Shown: positions 5,182 to 7,044 of the stretch, in pieces
How the letters are laid out: each line of letters begins with the position of its first letter
Numbering within the stretch: position 1 is the first letter of the stretch
Source of the DNA: Nanohaloarchaea archaeon SW_4_43_9
GTDB taxonomy: Archaea > Nanohalarchaeota > Nanosalinia > Nanosalinales > Nanosalinaceae
Direction of reading: 5' to 3'
DNA: 7,044 nt
Assembly: GCA_003009815.1 (NCBI GenBank)
Contig: PXPD01000049.1
Span: 1 to 7,044, forward strand
Notes under the pieces: model-generated
The model's input: the letters and a program-made list of their open reading frames with translations, nothing else
What the model was told of the DNA's origin: nothing
Databases searched by the model: none
Translations under genes and position numbers: made by a program

Positions 5182-6759
5182 TCAAAGCTCTTTAACCATA
5201 TATGGACCTTCCTTCTCATAATCGAACTTCCTGTAGTACTCTCGGGTTCCAACCGCTGAGATAACTACTACCTTGTCTCTCCCGATTTCACGGGCTTTAT
5301 CCTCAGCTTTCTTCATGAGTTGTGTTCCGTATCCTCGGTGCTGAACATCGCCCTCATTTCCGATATCGGTCGCACTTCCCATCACCTTGAGCTGGCGGAC
5401 GATCAGGGTATCCTCGTCTATCTCGGCCCGGAAAGATTCTGGCGGAGCTCTCAACCGAGTAAAACCAAGGATGATATCATTTTCAGTGTCCTCAAAGCTG
5501 AGGAAATACTCATGTCCTCCTGATGCCTCGTAGTCTCGCTCCACCAGTTCAATATTTTTCTCTTCAGGTTCGAGATCATGAGTTCTCTTGACATGGCCGA
5601 CTTCCCTGCATCGGATACATCTACATCTCTCTCCTTCTGACCGAAGCTCCTGGAGAGCCATCTGCCTCATATTGGTAAGCTGGGGTCCTGCGTCAACTTC
5701 GGTTGAAGGAATATCTCTCATCACTCTCTTGATCCTGACATGTGGAGGAATATGATTTTTCTGAACCTCTTTCAGTCTCTCTTTGGCCTCTTCGTCATCG
5801 ATCGGATCGAACTCGCCCTCCTCATATCTCCTGTACAGCTCGGTACCCTGAATAACTTCACATGGATAGATTTTGACTTCATCCGGCTGCAGATCAGAAT
5901 CATTAAACGTTTTTCTGAACTTTTCAATATCCTGCTCATATCCTTCTCCCGGAAGTCCAAGCATTAGGTGGTATGCAACTTTGAAACCTGCATTCTTCAG
6001 TCTCTGAGTCGCTTCAATCACTGGCTCCATTCCATGTCCTCTGTTTGTCAGTTCGTGTGTTTCATCGAAAACTGTCTGGACTCCCATCTCTGTTCTTGTT
6101 CCGCCCAAGTCAAGTATTCTGTCGATATGCTCTGTCTCACAGATATCCGGCCGGGTCTCAAACGTGATTCCTACATTCCGAACCTCTGCTGTCTCATTCT
6201 GTACTTTAGCTTCTTCAAGTGAATCTGTCTCTTTGCCATCTCGATAGGTATTCAAGCCGTCAAAAGCTCTTTTCATAAATTCTCTCTGGTAATCCGGATC
6301 CTGGAATGGGAAAGTCCCGCCCATGATGATCAACTTGGATTTATCAATGGAGTGACCATTTTTTTCGTACTGGCCGAGTCTATCATGCACCTGTTCGAAC
6401 GGATCGTAATCGTTTCTTATCGCTCTTCGAGTCGCAGGTTCTTTTCCGGTGTAGCTCTGTGGAGCATCCTTTCCTTTTGGACAGTAAATGCATCCCCCGC
6501 CACAAGGAGCGGGACGAGCCATAATCGCTACGTTAGCGATCCCGGAAATAGTTCTCATCGGCTTGGTCTTCAGCATCTCCTGGGCTTTTTTCTCTTTCTC
6601 CTCTACAAACTTGAGAATATCAGAATTCTTGGGCATGCCGTTGAAGCTGGTTTCACGGCAGAGTTCCTTCTTTCTCTTCTCTATCATGTCTTTCGACTCG
6701 ATCTCTTCTTTTTCTATCTCTTCAATTATAGTCCTTGAGATTTTCTTCAGCACTGACAT
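5182..6759 (-). CDS. elp3: tRNA wobble-uridine modification enzyme Elp3 (radical SAM/acetyltransferase)
   Basis: A 525-residue Elp3, normal length for archaea, where it works without the other Elongator subunits to start cm5U-type modification of tRNA U34 using acetyl-CoA and SAM. Residues 1-65 form a charged helical N-terminus. The radical SAM domain follows (about 70-330) with the iron-sulfur motif C86-x3-C90-x2-C93, then SYTGKEPATRRA, the GGTFPF motif (147-152) and GITFETRPD. A zinc-binding segment ERCRCIRCREVGH lies at 377-389 (C379, C381, C384). The C-terminal GNAT domain (about 405-525) has the acetyl-CoA loop QHRGYG (473-478) and ends in YYRKFDYEKEGPYMVKEL, the usual family ending. An AT element centred about 28 bp upstream, shared with the divergent neighbour, predicts a leaderless mRNA. 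All catalytic motifs are intact. Confidence 0.95.
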   Translation of the reverse strand: MSVLKKISRTIIEEIEKEEIESKDMIEKRKKELCRETSFNGMPKNSDILKFVEEKEKKAQEMLKTKPMRTISGIANVAIMARPAPCGGGCIYCPKGKDAPQSYTGKEPATRRAIRNDYDPFEQVHDRLGQYEKNGHSIDKSKLIIMGGTFPFQDPDYQREFMKRAFDGLNTYRDGKETDSLEEAKVQNETAEVRNVGITFETRPDICETEHIDRILDLGGTRTEMGVQTVFDETHELTNRGHGMEPVIEATQRLKNAGFKVAYHLMLGLPGEGYEQDIEKFRKTFNDSDLQPDEVKIYPCEVIQGTELYRRYEEGEFDPIDDEEAKERLKEVQKNHIPPHVRIKRVMRDIPSTEVDAGPQLTNMRQMALQELRSEGERCRCIRCREVGHVKRTHDLEPEEKNIELVERDYEASGGHEYFLSFEDTENDIILGFTRLRAPPESFRAEIDEDTLIVRQLKVMGSATDIGNEGDVQHRGYGTQLMKKAEDKAREIGRDKVVVISAVGTREYYRKFDYEKEGPYMVKEL

Positions 6760-6782
6760 ATTTTACCCAGTTGAATGAAAAG

Positions 6783-6792
6783 TTAAAAATAA
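6783..6792. promoter_or_regulatory. Single AT-rich element serving two divergent leaderless promoters
   Basis: TTAAAAATAA (TTATTTTTAA on the other strand) sits in the middle of the 53-bp spacer between elp3 (ATG at 6759) and the rightward gene (ATG at 6813). Its centre is about 25-28 bp from each ATG, the right TATA distance for leaderless start in both directions. No second AT-rich element with suitable spacing is visible for either gene. Confidence 0.55.
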
Positions 6793-6812
6793 GAACCATC
6801 CTCTGTTATATT

Positions 6813-7044
6813 ATGGATAAATACTTTTTCGCCGGAGTGGGCGGCCTATTATTAGTTACTGTATCTATATCCCTCGTAGCCACGAGTTCCGGAAACAGTT
6901 TTACAGGTCAGGAAAAGGCAGCAGTAATCTCTCTGGATGGTGCTATCACTTCGACTAGCGACTCATTCACCCCTCAGACCGGGCTGTGGGGTGATACGTT
7001 CAACTTCACCGTAGACATGTTGTACGGATACTTCGACCCGCGGG
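6813..7044 (+). CDS. Membrane-anchored protein, possibly SppA-like protease, N-terminal part (3' end outside window)
   Basis: Seventy-seven codons are present, open to the window edge. Residues 4-26 (starting YFFAGVGGLLLVTV) form an N-terminal membrane anchor with no lipobox Cys. The part after it faces outward or into the cytoplasm, depending on orientation. Residues 36-46 (AAVISLDGAIT) resemble the first strand and turn of signal peptide peptidase SppA (S49 family), which reads like VAVIxLxGxI just after the anchor. The catalytic Ser and Lys of that family would lie beyond the window, so the assignment is tentative. The following Ser/Thr-rich stretch and FNFTVDMLYGYFDP are not diagnostic. 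The start is supported by the shared TATA element about 26 bp upstream. Confidence 0.6.
   Translation, partial: MDKYFFAGVGGLLLVTVSISLVATSSGNSFTGQEKAAVISLDGAITSTSDSFTPQTGLWGDTFNFTVDMLYGYFDPR

Noticed and set aside
6480..6504. Elp3 iron-sulfur motif is C-x3-C-x2-C, shorter than the spacing in eukaryotic Elp3
   Set aside because: C-x3-C-x2-C is the standard radical SAM motif, and cysteine spacing varies between Elp3 groups, so this is probably a normal variant.
1..7044. CRISPR arrays, insertion sequences, toxin-antitoxin or other defence modules
   Set aside because: No regularly spaced repeats, transposase or integrase signatures or paired small toxin/antitoxin genes are seen; the PIN domain protein has the zinc ribbon of Nob1 and so is not a VapC-type toxin.

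Overview
The window looks like a compact chromosomal stretch from a halophilic or halotolerant DPANN-type archaeon, most plausibly a member of the Nanohaloarchaeota. This is inference: an archaeal histone, aIF5A, archaeal-type Nob1, class I CCA-adding enzyme, archaeal AdkA and a class III-signal pilin fix the domain as Archaea, and the proteins are moderately acidic. Base composition is, by eye, in the low-to-mid 40s %GC. Genes are tightly packed with no gap over about 170 bp. I see no mobile element, CRISPR array, rRNA or tRNA gene.

Layout. The left edge carries the C-terminal part of an AI-2E family membrane protein (+), which runs 65 bp into the 3' end of nob1 (-). Nob1 diverges from a histone/aIF5A gene pair (+). 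That pair converges on a solitary type IV pilin-like gene (-). The pilin gene diverges from a cca-adkA operon (+), whose end overlaps by 24 bp a polytopic membrane protein gene (-). That gene diverges from a small acidic orphan gene (+), which faces elp3 (-). At the right edge elp3 diverges from the start of a membrane-anchored protein, perhaps SppA-like (+). The result is a regular alternation of divergent promoter regions and convergent, sometimes overlapping, 3' ends.

Common theme. Most recognisable genes serve RNA maturation and translation: Nob1 (16S rRNA 3' end), CCA-adding enzyme (tRNA 3' end), Elp3 (wobble-uridine modification) and aIF5A (hypusine-dependent elongation). AdkA supplies adenylate balance and the histone packages DNA. 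The rest are surface or membrane proteins.

Expression signals are consistent. For seven of eight first genes an AT-rich TATA-like element lies about 26-28 bp before the start codon, which predicts leaderless mRNAs. Second genes in operons (aIF5A, adkA) and the short-leadered histone mRNA have Shine-Dalgarno-like GTGAT or AGGTGA sequences. The neatest case is the 53-bp elp3/right-edge gene spacer, where one central AT element is correctly spaced for both directions.

I do not see an obviously new multi-gene system. The best leads are the shared bidirectional promoter, a nested CCGGTT palindrome between nob1 and the histone gene, a Glu in place of the third catalytic Asp of the CCA-adding enzyme, and the histone-aIF5A coupling.
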